This document shows, in pieces, positions 12,636 to 13,196 of a stretch of DNA of 13,196 bases. This stretch comes from an uncultured Oscillospiraceae bacterium (GTDB lineage Bacteria; Bacillota; Clostridia; Oscillospirales; Acutalibacteraceae): assembly GCA_900550315.1 (NCBI GenBank), contig URRK01000024.1, forward strand, positions 1 to 13,196, written 5' to 3'. Made by a program: the position numbers and the translations under genes. Each line of letters begins with the position of its first letter. Within the stretch, counting starts at the first letter, position 1. The notes under the pieces are model-generated. The model searched no databases. It saw only the letters and a program-made list of their open reading frames with translations, and was not told where the DNA came from.

Positions 12636-12650
12636 TAAGGAGCAAAGCAC

Positions 12651-13196
12651 ATGAAGATATTAGTGGTAAACGCCGGCAGTTCTTCGCTGAAATACCAATT
12701 GATTGATATGTCGAACAAGGCGGTTTTGTGCAAGGGCAATTGCGAGCGCATTGGCACCGACGGCAAATACACCCACAAGGTGCCCGGCCGTGAGCCAGAA
12801 AAGCAAGCCTACAGCCTGCCAACCCACAACGAGGCCATTAAGCTGGTGCTAAGCCTTTTAACCGACCCGCAAAAGGGCGTTATTAAAAGCGTAGAGGTGA
12901 TTGACGCAGTTGGCCACCGTATTGCGCACGGCGGGGAAAAGTACCGCAGTTCTACGGTAATTAATAACGAGGTTTTGCAGTATTTAGAGGGCATTGTGCC
13001 TATTAACCCGCTGCACGGCCCGCCGGCTATTGCGGGTATTCGCGCCTGCATGGCCCAAATGCCGGGCAAGCTGCAGGTTGGCGTGTTTGATACCGGGTTT
13101 TACGGCGATATTCCCGATTACCGCTACATTTATCCCCTGCCGTTAAAGTATTACACCGAGCAAAAAATTCGCCGCTACGGTTTTCACGGTACCTCC
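12651..13196 (+). CDS. ackA: Acetate/propionate kinase, N-terminal part (cut by window edge)
   Basis: 182 codons of an acetate kinase family gene, which normally has about 400, running off the right edge. It opens MKILVVNAGSSSLKYQLID and shows GHRIAHGGE, NPLHGPPA, VFDTGFYGDIP and RRYGFHGTS. Arg90 and the following HGG match the acetate-binding region of Methanosarcina thermophila kinase. The residue corresponding to its Val93, which limits acyl chain length, is Ala92 here, suiting propionyl phosphate. The stretch after FDT is unusual: most family members read FDTAFHQTMP. In this locus it would make ATP from propionyl phosphate formed outside or inside the shell (a PduW-like role). The ribosome binding site AAGGAG is 8 nt before the ATG, and the short gap suggests co-transcription with the DeoR gene. 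Confidence 0.92.
   Translation, partial: MKILVVNAGSSSLKYQLIDMSNKAVLCKGNCERIGTDGKYTHKVPGREPEKQAYSLPTHNEAIKLVLSLLTDPQKGVIKSVEVIDAVGHRIAHGGEKYRSSTVINNEVLQYLEGIVPINPLHGPPAIAGIRACMAQMPGKLQVGVFDTGFYGDIPDYRYIYPLPLKYYTEQKIRRYGFHGTS

Overview
The window is most of a glycyl-radical-enzyme bacterial microcompartment (GRM) locus from an anaerobic, Gram-positive-type bacterium (Bacillota, probably Clostridia). The assignment rests on the left-flank DUF1292 gene, which is typical of Bacillota, on SigA-type promoters with perfect 17-nt spacers and strong GGAGG ribosome binding sites, and on the B12-independent glycyl radical chemistry. No tRNA, rRNA, CRISPR or mobile element is visible.

Layout. At the left (1-394, minus strand) is a flanking DUF1292 gene followed by the first codons of a possible membrane or secreted protein. 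A divergent intergenic region (395-819) holds a minus-strand promoter, a plus-strand promoter preceded by TGTTGTTTTA boxes, a foldable GC-rich leader and a degenerate 14-bp tandem repeat. Transcription unit 1 (820-4998) encodes a diol dehydratase-type glycyl radical enzyme, its radical-SAM activase, a PduU/EutS-type shell protein and a PduV/EutP GTPase. A second promoter with the same box in the same place (5051-5127) drives unit 2. Unit 2 (5169-11794) encodes a FucA-type aldolase with a C-terminal encapsulation peptide, a GlcG/HbpS-like protein, a zinc-type alcohol dehydrogenase with an N-terminal encapsulation-like helix, five BMC-H shell proteins, a BMC-P pentamer (TTG start), PduS and PduT. 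After an 82-nt gap come a DeoR-family regulator and a truncated acetate/propionate kinase gene at the window edge.

How it fits together (inference from family knowledge). The aldolase would cleave fuculose-1-phosphate, and possibly rhamnulose-1-phosphate, to DHAP and lactaldehyde. Lactaldehyde is reduced to 1,2-propanediol, which the glycyl radical enzyme dehydrates to propionaldehyde inside the shell. The aldehyde is then reduced by the alcohol dehydrogenase or oxidised to propionyl-CoA and propionyl-phosphate, and the kinase recovers ATP. PduS and PduT would move electrons across the shell. This matches the fucose/rhamnose class of GRM loci known from Clostridium phytofermentans and Roseburia (GRM5-like). 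The CoA-acylating aldehyde dehydrogenase (PduP) and phosphotransacylase (PduL) are not in the window and may lie beyond the right edge.

The least expected features are: a BMC-H gene with two good start sites giving a short form and a Lys/Ala/Pro-extended form; a Cys-rich linker before the aldolase targeting helix; an operator-like box placed identically at both promoters; the 14-bp leader repeat; and mutually exclusive hairpins plus a TTG start before the pentamer gene.
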